Under the pieces are notes generated by a model. The model ran no database searches. It was not told where the DNA came from and saw only the letters and a program-made list of their open reading frames with translations. This document shows positions 37,863 to 48,603 of a stretch of DNA of 64,000 nucleotides, piece by piece. How positions within the stretch are numbered: the first letter of the stretch is position 1; each line of letters begins with the position of its first letter. This DNA is from Xanthoparmelia taractica (taxonomy: Eukaryota > Ascomycota > Lecanoromycetes > Lecanorales > Parmeliaceae): contig JANQBS010000133.1 of NCBI GenBank assembly GCA_033085395.1, forward strand, positions 46,124 to 110,123, written 5' to 3'. Made by a program: the position numbers and the translations under genes.

Positions 37863-38429
37863 ATGTATCCCGCATCCTACGCCTTACTTGCCGCCTCTAT
37901 CGGAAGCGCCCTCGCCATGTCCGACCAATCGCCGGCGATCTCTCCGCGCAGCAATCATCCATTCCCAGCAAACCTCGACCTCACCGTCTGGTCCGAACCA
38001 GGCTGTAACCAAACGGGTAGCGCCTCCAGGGTCACCACCTTCAACGAAAAGACCCTCGCATACTCCGAAATGTGGGACGTCGGTCTCACGACTCAGTCGT
38101 ACATGCTCAGTCGTGAACTGCATTTGTGGGAGCGACTCGACTGGAATACGCCGTATGCGAGCGGTGCGGCGCCCCACGGAGGCGCTATCCCGAACGCTTG
38201 CGGTACGTTTCAGCAGACGACGAATCCGGACTCGAATCATAACCCGCTGCATAAAGGGATCTGTTATGCGTTGGATCCTGGTGCTACGGTAGGTTTCCTT
38301 GCTGAGAGGGAAGTGATGATGTGGTGATGACTGACGATTTGGACGCAGTGTGTGAATATATGGAATACGAGCTGTGCTCCTGTTTATGATTACAAGACTG
38401 GCTACGCTTCGATCTGCGAAATGGTCTAA
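37863..38429 (+). CDS. Small secreted Cys-containing protein
   Basis: Protein of 168 residues from exons 37863-38288 and 38349-38429 (60-nt intron, GTAGGT..CGCAG, with CTGAC branch site); both exons are multiples of three. The signal peptide MYPASYALLAASIGSALA is followed by a body with several cysteines (EPGCNQTG, NACGTFQ, GICYAL, TCVNIWNTSC and ASICEMV). Their even spread suggests a disulphide-stabilised extracellular protein. No enzymatic motif. It could be an effector-like or surface protein, but nothing here tests that. The splice is well supported because the second exon supplies the last cysteines and a stop. Confidence 0.78.
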
Positions 38430-39071
38430 AGCAAACAATGAGTGTACTGACTGGATCTCAGTGAGCTGGGCTTTGCTCTCTTGGCGCATCTTTCCATTTC
38501 CTGCTCTTCTACTGCATTTCTATCGTTATTGGCTACTTGTGTTGTATCGTTCTGTAGTAAAGCGTTTTGCTTTCTCTTGCCCGCCTGGTGCGTTTTCTGT
38601 GAAAAGGTTACGGTCCGATTGATAGATATCTAGAAATGGAGGTTGGTGCAACAGGTCAAAGAATAGGTCTAGGGTCTCCTGCCATCAGCTCATCTCCAGC
38701 GTGCTTCACCTGAATTGGGATGATTTTCGCCGTACCTTCGGTGCTTCATCCGATGTGATAACTTGGCTAATTCACGCACGGAATTAGAGAGCACTGACCT
38801 GAGACCTTGGCGTAGCAATCTTGGAGCTCGGAGTATCTGGTGCAGACCTTCACTTTATTAAAGCTGTCTCTAAGATAGGCAATATCACGAATGCCCCATA
38901 TCAGCCCTAAATCCGGCTAGCTCAGGGCTCACCTAGGGCTACATTGGGAGCGGGTTGGGCCGGGTAAGGGGCGAAGCTAAATCACAATGTACCGTTTTCT
39001 CGAATTTCGTGGCCACATTACAACAAAAAAATTGGTCTTTATCGTTCACTCCACCTTCAGCATCCGTGGTC
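38430..39071. other. Intergenic, no gene seen
   Basis: Contains the 3' flank of the secreted gene and the promoter side of the DUF6604 gene. An in-frame ATG at 38955 would only add an unconserved leader to the latter. Confidence 0.4.
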
Positions 39072-41722
39072 ATGTTGCCAAACTTCCTCCAATCAAGCTA
39101 TCAAACTTACAAAGAAGATACTGACATCTTAGCCAAATGGCTCGCGGTCAAGGCGAAGCAGTGTGGCTATCCTGCAGACCTTTTATCCCCACCTGATCCG
39201 CCCACTGCTTCATCTCAACCCACTCGTCCTTCGCAGAGATCAAAAGGAGCTGCACGCAAACAAGCAAAACTGGCAGTCAAATCTGACGCAGCATCATTAC
39301 AGCATTCTGATAGCACAGCAAATGCACCCAAGTACATCATTAAAGTCAGGATTTTGCTACTTTGGCCGAATGCATTGCTCGATTCAACAAGCCAGTGTTG
39401 AAGGTGCCGGTCGAGGTGGTCAAAGTTCTCAACCGTGCCATAGACCTTCGTCAGCAACATTACAGTTGGGCTCGAGCCCAGGCGGACTCTGAACCGTCGA
39501 CTGACGTTGAGGAAAGCAACCAAAGCCATGCACACTTCCTCGGCATCCTTGAGCGCACACGGGAGATACTAAAACCCCGCATGCCATCCGAGATGATAGA
39601 TGATTTCCTTTCGAAGCCATCCTCAAGGTCGAGCAATCAGGAAAAACCTGACACCCAGGCCAATGGGCAAATCAGCAACATGTTTGACAAACTCGACATT
39701 CAGGAACCGTCCCAAACATTCCTTGATGCGCCGGATGTTGAGCAGTCAATAGGTATTAAGGTCTCTCGAGAGCCCAATTACGAAGCAGAACAGGTACAAA
39801 GCATGGAGGAGCAATATCTGGCGGCTCATTGTCTATTCCAGGACATAAGAAATATCCGGTCTTTCCTTCGCCAGCTATGGAAGAGTTACAGGGATGATGG
39901 CTTAAGTCTAGCTGCGGCCTCTATAACTACTAACACCGCCATCGATTTTGTCCGCAGCATGGAGCAGATTTGCTTGCGGCAATTCCCAGACTCGTCCGAC
40001 TACAAGAGCTTGATGCAAATCTTTTATGGCGCTCAGTGCCTCAACCGTGGTCATAATCCCATCAGCAGGCAGCAACCGGACGACTTGTTAAACTTTGAGG
40101 TTTACGATTTGGCCGAGGAGGTCATGGTGCCTACATATATTGTTCTGGAGAGTCTCCAAAGAGTCATACTGCCCAACCAGGTTCCACTTTACAAGCCTGG
40201 TCATTTTGGATCTCGTGACACGACAACGGCTTGGACTGAGAAATCCAACAGGGATAAAAATCGCGATGATCGGCTTGTTTTGATGGAGACAGTCCCTGAT
40301 CTCATGCTTATGGCAATGATAACCTCAAGATGGACGTTAGCAGAGGATGAATTGATACGAGGTGTTCGGCAAATGGCTCCCGGAAAGGCTATTCCGTTAT
40401 GGCTCGTATTCGCTGCACAATGCTTCCTCGATGTTCAACACGTGCTTGGTCGTGATGTCTGCCGTGGACATACAGAACTTCAACGGATCGCTAACGCAAT
40501 AAGGGCATCTATCAAGCAGAATATGGAATTCCACAAATCACTCCGCGTTGAAACTTGGCCTAGGCAGAATGATACACGGTTTAGTGGTATCCTCACGGTG
40601 ATTGAAGAATGGATAAGTGAAGATTTGATAGCCAATAAGATGAAAGCGGTCAGATTAGGACTTGTCATAATTCCACGTGGTGTACTGACGCTTGATTAGG
40701 TCAAAATGGCTGCTCTGCTCCCCCTTCCGGAGCCTTATCGACTCCTAAAACAGTATCCTCTTCTCTGCGGCCTCTTTTCGTTTTCAATACAGATGAACGC
40801 CCAGGAACTGGGCGTTGATTTTGCCAATGCCTGGGGTTCGATCATGTATACTAGCCACCTCTACAACGCTACCCGGCAGGAGAAGCTTCTGTCAAAGCCT
40901 TGGAGAGACATGGAATTGCTTATTGCACTACAAAGTGCCGAAAAGATTTTCGTTGGTAATGCTCCAAAAGACTTAAATGGATATTTCAAGCGTTTCCTCT
41001 TGAGTATGGGATATTCTGCCACTTCGTTTGCCAGCAACCGTAGGAGAGCCGCCCCAATAGCTTCTACCAGAGGCCCGAGAGGCCTGGCTAAATTATGCAC
41101 CGCTGGTACCCTGTTCGAAGGGAGATACTGCACGAATGATCACTCCGTGAACTGGACAACTGAGTCAATCAAACCAATACTAGAGGCAAAGATGGAAGCC
41201 GATAGTGACAATGAGGATTCGGAGCAGAATTCTACCAAAGTCAAGACTGCCGCGTCTGGGTCCCTCATCCGCAGGCCTAAAAGAAGTAGCGGTTCAATAC
41301 CAACAACTGACTTCCTCCAAGACCTTGCCCATGCACTACACGCCGAAACGCTTGAACTCAGCATCGACTATCTACGTCTGCACAGATGTTGCTGGATGCT
41401 TTTACGCAAAGTGAATGACACGTGCAAACCTCGGTTGCTCGAGATGATTGGTGCTGGATACTTAGAAAAAGAAAGCCAGCTCCCATTCGTGGTCGGATAC
41501 ATCTTCATGGTTGCGACGGAGACAAATGGAATCGCCAACCTACTCCTTCCGAAACGCCCAGGTGTTCAGGTCTCAAGCCGTCTACTGGCACAAGCTGCAG
41601 AAGCCCTTGAGGGCATGGTTGATAGTGGGGCTGGAGAAATAGAGTGTAAGTTTATTGCGCAACGGCCTGGGGTCGGAGAGATCAATTTCGGCGACCTGGA
41701 CAAAACGGAGGTGCATGACTGA
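39072..41722 (+). CDS. DUF6604-type protein with one indel
   Basis: Fungal protein of about 866 residues. Start MLPNFLQSSYQTYKEDTDIL at 39072 is the typical DUF6604 opening. Exon 1 runs to 40648 and exon 2 from 40700; the 51-nt intron ends TACTGAC..TTAG. Near 39348-39352 the frame breaks: the text has GTCAGGATTTTG, and one more G in the GG run restores KVRDFATLAECIARFN. With that base the two exons give 1,578 and 1,023 nt, both divisible by three. The first domain spans about 1-280. The rest is helical, with an acidic low-complexity insert near residue 690 and a conserved helical segment (YPLLCGLFSFSIQM, then ANAWGSIMYTSHLYNA). Domain function is unknown. I favour a sequence error over a pseudogene because everything else is intact. 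Confidence 0.8.
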
Positions 41723-42242
41723 GTATAGAATATAACCTCATGCCCTGGGTCAATATCGCAGTAGTGGTGGCCTACACTTACAGTCTTATATCGTGGGAAG
41801 CTTGTAGCTCTGGCGACAGTGCTGATCATTCATACACCTGTTTATCCTTCCAATCTTCAAGCCTACCCACTAAAACCTAGAGTCATTCTTTCTGCTACCG
41901 AATCAATGTTCGGAGGCTTTGGTATCACTTCCCAAACTTTTTGCACGAGTGTCCTCACCCTCTCTATCCTATCCTAGTGCTTACAGAGATGAGATGACCG
42001 TCGTGTCCGTAATCAATAAATAGATCTAACCCTATAGCGGAAGAGGGAGGTCGCTGATTGGCTCCCGTAGCGAGGCACGAGCGTACCTTATGCAGGCCTG
42101 AGTCATAGTCGTAATGACTGGGATTACTGAGTCAAATCATTTTTTTTCGCTTAGCTATATAATTGTCCAAACTCCAACCACCGCCTGCATTCGACTTGAT
42201 GTACGACTTTGATACAAGAACAGTAGTCAAAGTAGTGACACT
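41723..42242. other. Intergenic with promoter of the FAD monooxygenase
   Basis: Contains a TATA box listed separately and a run of eight T just before it. No gene. Confidence 0.45.
42155..42163 (+). promoter_or_regulatory. TATA box
   Basis: CTATATAAT lies about 80 bp upstream of the monooxygenase start codon, a normal fungal spacing. Confidence 0.5.
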
Positions 42243-43545
42243 ATGGGTTCTTCATCTTTAGATATCCTGATCGTCGGCGGCGGTATCTGCGGCCTCTCCT
42301 GCGCCATCGCCCTCCGCCGATCCAACCACACAGTCCGAATCCTCGAGCGCTCCCAGTTCAAAGACGAAGTCGGCGCCGCGATAACGATCCCGCCCAACGC
42401 CTCTCGAGTCCTGCAATCATGGAACCTCGATTTCCGCAAGGCACAAATGATCAAGTTCGAAGGCGTGGAGCTTGTGAGCGGCGAAGGCGTGACGCTGTTC
42501 CGGTCTGATTTTTTCGGCGCCGAGAAGAAGTTTGGGGCTCCGTATCTCCTGTCGCATCGTGTCGACTTGCACGAGGCGCTCAAAGATATGGCCATCTCGC
42601 CCAACGGGCCTGGGAAGCCTGTCGAAATCGTCAACGGCGCGCGTATCATGAGCTATGATGCGGAAGCCGGTAGTGTAGAGCTGGCTGACGGTTCGACTCT
42701 TAGCGCGGATCTGATTGTTGCTGCGGATGGAGTCCATTCAGTCGCCAGCAAGTTCATTGGGACTCACAGGCCTGCAATACCTTCTGATAACACGGTGATG
42801 CGCTTCCTGGTTCCTACAGCGACTTTGTTGGCGGATCCCGCCACTGCGGGGTCGATAACTGGCGATGGCATCTGTTTAGTCTGCATAGCCACTTCCAAAA
42901 CGAAATGGCTCATTCGATACCCATGTCGCGAGTGAGTCTCCGTTTTATACCTTTGCGAGCTAGAGAAGGCGACAAGCTAAAAAGCAGTCCAGCAACAAAC
43001 TCCAAAACTTCGGGTTCTACTTCATCGACCAGGGGCAACCGGAGTCACAAGGGCTGACGCTCAAGACCGACCGTGCAAGCCTCCTCCGCTCTCTCGAAGG
43101 ATTCCCCAGTTCCATTGTTGCAGCAGCCGCTAAAGCCAATGAAGTTCTACCGCTATGGAGATGCGCGTCGCGTGAGCCGTCGTCGCAAATGTACCGTGGG
43201 TGTTTAGTGCTCGTTGGCGATGCAGCACACGCAATGCTTCCGCACCTTGGGCAGGGTGCTGCACAATCAATCGAGGATGCAGCGGCGCTGGGAGTCCTGC
43301 TCCATGGAGTCACGGCAGGCGGCAGTGATATAACAGGCGATAGCTTAGAGGCACGCTTGAAACTATTCCAGGAGGTTCGAAAAGACAGGGTCACTGCGAT
43401 TCAGATACTGTCGGCCGTGCCCGCGGTGGAAGATGACTTTAGTAGGGTGGCGGAGAAGTGGGAGAAACTCCTTCCAGGGCACGAGTTTCCGAGTATGTAC
43501 CCTTTCCTGAGTCCCTTATCCTTTGGGAGTTTAGGTGATGACTGA
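42243..43545 (+). CDS. FAD-dependent monooxygenase (salicylate hydroxylase-like)
   Basis: Protein of 413 residues from exons 42243-42931 and 42993-43545. The intron starts GTGAGT, and I use the second AG (TCCAG) because it alone gives DNKLQNFGFYFIDQG. Motifs of group A flavoprotein hydroxylases are in place: GGGICGL near 12-17 for the ADP part of FAD, IVAADGVHSVAS (DG motif) near 157-169, and LVLVGDAAHAMLPHLGQG (GD motif) in exon 2. Such enzymes hydroxylate aromatic acids or fungal metabolites with NAD(P)H and oxygen. The C terminus (MYPFLSPLSFGSLGDD) is shorter than usual for salicylate hydroxylases, which commonly end with a WVYGHD-like motif. Substrate unknown; soluble and cytosolic by inference. 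Confidence 0.88.
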
Positions 43546-44445
43546 TATCATTGCGTCGCGTGATGTAGAGCAGAAACTCGATTCGTACGCACTTTGCGCT
43601 GCTTACGACATTGAAAAAGAGTGCTCGGCGCTGTTGGGCCGTTCTTCTTCATGACCGTAGGAGCTTGGAGAGGGCGATGAGCTAGGCTAGAGATGGATAG
43701 AGCAGTATAGCTTTTTTTTTTTGAATGACTTAACTTACAGGAAACAAATAAACTGTCTAGTTCGTATTCAATGCGGCATCAAACCCTCAGTGTATTTAAG
43801 CAGATGCAGCCGGCCATATTGACTCACGATGTCCGTCCACCACAGCCCCTGCCTCTATCTTTCATATTACCTTAAGTATCCACTCTTCACTCCTTACCTA
43901 CCGGCAAGCAACCGATGGTTGCCTAAAATCCATGATCGTAGCTGAACGCAATTACAGATTTGCAACATTCACCGAGCTAAGTGTTTTTGTACGAGTACAT
44001 TGTAGTGTAGGCAGTCATTCTATTGCTGCTACGCTCTCCCCTGACCGTAGATATGTTTAGAGCTAGGTTTACGCTTAGCAGCCTGCAAGATTTGTGAGTC
44101 GATATTTCGGACCCCGGGCTTTTAAGTGCTGTTATGGGGGTATTGGCTTTATGGTCGCGCCACATGCACATCTTGTATCGGCGACCTCGAGCAGCCGCAA
44201 GAAGGATATCGGAACAGCCGAGCGCATCGGCGCGACCCACAGACTAGGGATCTCAATGTCCATGCGCCATAATGTGGCACTGTTACACCGTAAGTCTTCC
44301 CGTTCGCGACTCCAGAATTATAAAGACATCTTCTTACGTGTTGTGCTAGTATTGCGATTTTAGGACTAGAAGATCCACATAACAAACACCCATCCATTCC
44401 ATCCTCAAGAATCCCAGCACACTTCGCACCCCAACCGCCCTCATC
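43546..44445. other. Intergenic, no gene seen
   Basis: Includes a run of ten T near 43712. Frames at 43977-44240 and 44094-44363 are unsupported. Confidence 0.4.
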
Positions 44446-45876
44446 ATGTTGCCAACTTCCCACCCCCTTCCTCTTGCCTTCTCCATCATTATATCCCTCA
44501 CCGTCGCCCTCAACCTTCCGGCCCTCCAAATGCTAAACACGGCTACAACAGCAACAATTCCATTAACCCCCGCAAACAAAACCCTCGCCATCAGCCCCGT
44601 CTATACCTGCAGCGGCGGGCGCTACTTCGGCGACAAGATCTCCCTCAAAAGCTGCCACGATGCGGCCGACGAGATCCTAGCCACGCTGCCTTATAGTCAC
44701 CGCGAGAAGCTTAGTTTCGGGGACCGACGCGGCGCCGGAGGGAGAGGCGCGGTGGTCCCGCTGCCGTATATATCCGTCAGCTGTATGTGGAAAGCACACG
44801 CTCATAATCCCGTTCACTCTTATACGCGAGATAAACAACCTACCTGCTGACGAGGGGAAATTGATGGATACAGCCGACGGCGAATGTTCGCTTGAGATTG
44901 TATCCAATGACGCATCCCGCTCCGATTACGCGACCATACTTCAATTTAAAGAGTGGGCGCCTGACCTACTCAAAGCGTGCGAGATCGACGACGCAGAAGT
45001 CACAGGTGGTGTAGCCGGGAATTTGGGTAAGTGATTGATTGTCAGGTGTAAATGTCCGGACAGTCAAAAGATTGTGGAGCATAGATTGAAAGAAAGAAAA
45101 TAAATAGATAGACTAATACACTCTTGCACTTTAGGCACGTACGGGACCCTCGGGCTCCTCCTCACGAAACTCGACCCCAGTAACATCGCATGTCGAAAAT
45201 CAAGCACGCCCGCCATCGCAGACTGCGAGACCCTCTTGAACAAAATGTCCGTCGAAGATGCATGGCGAGTGTTTGGAAAGCGAGGCGCACCAGGCGTCGA
45301 GGTCGCGCTGCCATATACGATATCAGAGCGTAAGTTCTCTCTCCTCCTGATTTCACGCAGCCACAGAGGAAATTAGAAGAGCAAGCAACCCAGAACTCAT
45401 GGTTTAGGGGGAAACCGACAGCAGGCCGAAGATGCTTCATATCCGTCTCCACGACCGGACCTCCGGACCGAGAGAATTGGTACATGGTTTGGAAATACGC
45501 GGCCGCTGTAGCCTACTTGTGTGTTTCTGAACGTCGCGCAGCTGGCGCTGTGTATGGTTTAGGTGAGGGTGCCGAACCAAAACTTAGCATTGACGCTTTT
45601 ATTTTCGCTGATTGCGTTCTTAAGGTCTTAAGTATGGGAAAATGTATGTCGAGATGGGTGTGCGCGCTGATGCGGATCTTTCGTGAGCTGGTTTCTGGGG
45701 GCAAGAAAGGGTCGGCGTCATTTCACGTACTTTCTGGTGAAAGTCACTGTTGTTACTGGGAAAGGGGCAAGGAAACTTTTTTTTCGGTGCAGCACTTCGT
45801 CATATTTACGGAGGAAAAGGTAGGACCAACTGGAAAATGCTTATACACGGGGCCGGCAGGCTCATCGATCCGGTGA
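44446..45876 (+). CDS. Two-repeat secreted protein
   Basis: Four exons: 44446-44782, 44874-45026, 45135-45329 and 45422-45876 (introns 91, 108 and 92 nt; total 1,140 nt, 379 residues). A hydrophobic leader opens the protein. Two copies of one module follow. Copy one runs from YTCSGGRYFGD and SCHDAADEIL through FGDRR and VPLPYISVSSDGECSLEIVS. Copy two runs from CRKSS and DCETLLNKM through VFGKRG and VALPYTISEPGRRCFISVST. Then come WYMVWKYAAAVAYLCV and GAVYGLGEG. This is the plan of a widespread unnamed secreted family of Pezizomycotina. Family members usually end soon after the GLG segment (near 45600 here), so the last roughly 90 residues may be read-through of a lost stop or a missed intron. 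Function unknown. Confidence 0.7.
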
Positions 45877-46373
45877 AAGAGCTAAGCGATAGAGAGCAAA
45901 TAATGGTGGAGGAGGCGGTGAAGCAGCTAAAAGTGGATATTAAATTGGGGAGCGGATTGGGGCTAGAGAGACCACCTGTCGGCCTTGGCGGTGGAAAATA
46001 TGAGCAACCTCGGATTAAGCCGATGCTCATCTCACGTTATCTGTAGGGCTTTGCTTGTATATTTGCAAGTCTTGTGGAAAGTGGAGAGGTGACTGTGACC
46101 TCTCAAGGGGCAGTTGCCGTGGTCAGCTAATGTATTCTGTAGAGCTTTGGTCCTATGTCTGCAACTTTTGTGGACGGTGGAGATGTCAATACAATGTCTC
46201 AATGGGCAATTGCCACACTTTTGTGCCTACTGGGAAACGATGTTCCTCTGCGTTTACCAAAGATTCTGGAACGTTCCGCCGAGAGTGACATCTAATTCCT
46301 TGATATCCATGTTCAATATCTTTATCTCAGGCATTCGTGTGCACCCTAAAATTCCTCGCTGAGCTCTCCCAGA
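45877..46373. other. Intergenic with Cys-motif duplication
   Basis: A frame ending at 46046 and the duplicated Cys-rich segment noted separately are the only structure. No supported gene. Confidence 0.4.
46055..46215 (+). repeat. Tandem duplication encoding C-x2-C-G-x-W-R
   Basis: Two copies about 100 bp apart share the sense CxxCG(K/R)WR followed by a Cys near residue 18 (ICKSCGKWRGDC and VCNFCGRWRCQY). DNA identity is partial but the cysteine spacing is kept. The frame (46055-46288) has no clear upstream partner, so it may be a relic zinc-ribbon fragment. Confidence 0.4.
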
Positions 46374-46963
46374 CTATTTTCCTTCCTCTACGACAAAGTG
46401 TTGCATGTCCACAACCTTATCATCTTTGTCCAATTCGTACGCAGTGTAATGATTTCGATTATCCGTAGGGCTTGTATGCGGGGTCTCCCTATTATATCAG
46501 TTAGTCATGTCGAGAGTAGACATCCGTCTAAAGGGTAATAAGACGTACTTCAAGGCAACTTTGATTGTCTGTGGGTTGAGAGTCGTTGCATTGTCCTCGA
46601 CGAGCTTGACGAAATCTGATTTGATGCTAGTGGAAGGATAGTCTGGTAGACGGGTCCATGCTGTTGTCTTGTCCACGAACTCTACCGCGATTGCCTTTCC
46701 GCCCTTCTTGATGTGCTTGATAAGTTGACCAGAGGCTTATTTTGCCGCCGTTGTAGCAATCAATAGAAGGAGGGAACATTCTCCTGTACAAATGTCGGGA
46801 CTGGGCTTGATGTGGAACAATGGAGGGTTTAGTACAAATTCTTCTGAACCCTTGGTCGCTGGTTGCGCTTGACGGTGTCCAACTTGCTCTCGGGGTCTCT
46901 CTTGTCTCCGACAGCCGATAAAATAGATGGGATACAGAGGAGAAGCCGTGTCGACGAATGCAT
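46374..46963 (-). pseudogene. Damaged gene of unknown family
   Basis: The 3' half looks like a real protein: ASGQLIKHIKKGGKAIAVEF, then TTAWTRLPDYPST and DFVKLVEDNATTLNPQTI. A clean 60-nt intron follows (46548-46489, GTACGT..CTAAC..AATAG), then the final exon HYTAYELDKDDKVVDMQHF, stop at 46374. The 5' part from an ATG at 46963 (MHSSTRLLLCIPSILSAVGD, then KRDPESKLDTVKRNQRPRV) is in another frame and both frames hit TAA codons between 46740 and 46860. So at least one frameshift plus stops separate the halves. A missed intron could repair part of this. No family recognised; calling it a pseudogene is provisional. Confidence 0.5.
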
Positions 46964-47298
46964 ACTTTATGCAGCATCGTTCGACTCGGCCATAAGATCC
47001 TAGCCTAATTCTGTGTCATCATGAGCCGGCTCCCTCTGAGAAAAGAACACTCCATAATGCTTCGTAGCATTAGAAATGGTCACATACACAGTAGAAGTGA
47101 AATATAAATAGTTACATAGTCCCACAAAGATCCGGTTGTTGATTTAGAAGAAATCTTGTCCCCCCCGTTCATTGAGCGATCAGCTAAGGAGGGCTTGAAA
47201 GGGGCTAGCTCCTGCTAGCTTCGTATTCAAAACCTTAAATTGCCTGTGCTTTCCTTCAAACACAACCCATACCTCTTCAATCTTCATGTCCCCATATC
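46964..47298. other. Divergent intergenic region
   Basis: Short gap between the damaged gene (minus) and the kinase gene (plus). No clear promoter motif. Confidence 0.4.
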
Positions 47299-48603
47299 AT
47301 GGCTTCATTCATATCCCGCCTCGCCTTTGCAGAACGTCTTCGTCTTTGCGTATGGGCGCGTCACATCTCCTAAAGCCTGATCCCCCTATTTCGACTACTC
47401 TTCATGCTACTTACCAGTTCGCTCACTATAGCAGCAAAGTGCCACCACCGCCGGTATTAACACCACCAGTAAATCACGCCCGAACTGATCCAAAAAAGGT
47501 TGCGTCTGTCCTTACTGAGGTAATTGGACGGTCCGGATGTAAATATTCGATCCAGAAGATTCTTCAAGAGAAGGAGACTCCCACTCGCCGCGTTTACCTT
47601 GCCTGGTAAGTGCTCCTAACGCTCAACTACTGTGATGGTCTATGGCTGACCTTTGGATCTAGCGCTGAGGACCAGAAATGGATTATAAAAGATATCTCCC
47701 CATCTAATTTTGAGAACCTTCAGAACATATACCATGGGCTGCGTGGCTGTCCCTACCTCCGCCAACTGCATGATACGGTCCCAGAGCAGTCACTGTTTGT
47801 CTTCAAATATTGTACCGGTCACCGCTTAGGTTTAGTCCAAAAAGATCTGCCGATTGCGCTTACGAAACAAATTCTGAAAGATGCACTGCGGGGTCTTGCG
47901 GAGCTGCACAATCATAATTTTGTTCACAACGGTATATACGAACAATTTCCAGACCGTAGCTAATCAGGACTAGACGTGAAAGCAAACAATATAATGATGG
48001 ACTGGGAGGATAGTCCCCACGGAATCAATGTTTCTCAAGTCCAGGTTACTGACATTGAAGATGCCGCGTACCTACCGCACGGGTTCAACATTCGCAGTCT
48101 ACAGTTAGGCAACCACATGTGGCGTAGCCCAGAAGCAAATACGCGTGGTGCTGTGAACAAGCCGTCAGACATGTTTTCTTTTGGTATTGTCGTAAGTCGA
48201 CGAAGCCTCTACACTGTCCTGTCATTGGATGTCGCCCCCTGATCTTCTCATACAGTGCATCTACGCCATAACTAAGAGAGTAATACTTGCCGTCGGTGAA
48301 GACGAGATCGGGGAAGGCGAAGAGCTCTTGGGTCACGTCCTTGAGCGCCAAATCTCTTATTTTGCTGACTGGGACGGGCTAGTTGCCATGTTTAAACATT
48401 TGGGTGATAGCCCTTGGTGCGAGATCTTGAATGTCCTCGCGGGTGGTTTCAATGAGACGAATCGGCGTAGGCCATTCTCTCATTGGAAAGATCTTGATGC
48501 GGACTTCAGAGACCTTGTCTGCGGTATGACGAACTTCGATCCGGCCAAGAGGTTCACAGCGAAACAGGCTTTGGCGCATAGGTGGTTTGCGGAGGTGGAA
48601 TAG
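47299..48603 (+). CDS. Protein kinase-like protein
   Basis: Best model: 47299-47349, 47418-47605, 47663-47931, 47974-48191, 48256-48603 (1,074 nt, 357 residues). The first exon (MASFISRLAFAERLRLC) is a basic amphipathic leader, perhaps mitochondrial; an alternative is an unspliced start at 47286. Kinase landmarks: IGRSGCKYSIQKIL (glycine loop region), WIIKD (ATP lysine), and FVHNDVKANNIMMDW, the HxDxKxxN catalytic loop made by removing the 42-nt intron 47932-47973. VTDIEDA stands at the DFG position and MWRSPEA at the APE position. KPSDMFSFGIV and the C-lobe end (DPAKRFTAKQALAHRWF) follow. The metal-binding Asp is present but Phe-Gly is Ile-Glu, so activity may be reduced. Substrate unknown. 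Confidence 0.8.

Noticed and set aside
37884..38489. 201-codon minus-strand frame
   Set aside because: Antisense shadow of the well-supported two-exon secreted protein.
45750..46046. Separate gene in the frame with LSDREQIMVEEAVKQLKVD
   Set aside because: It overlaps the end of the two-repeat secreted gene, has no start context and no family match; could be a fragment but cannot be supported.
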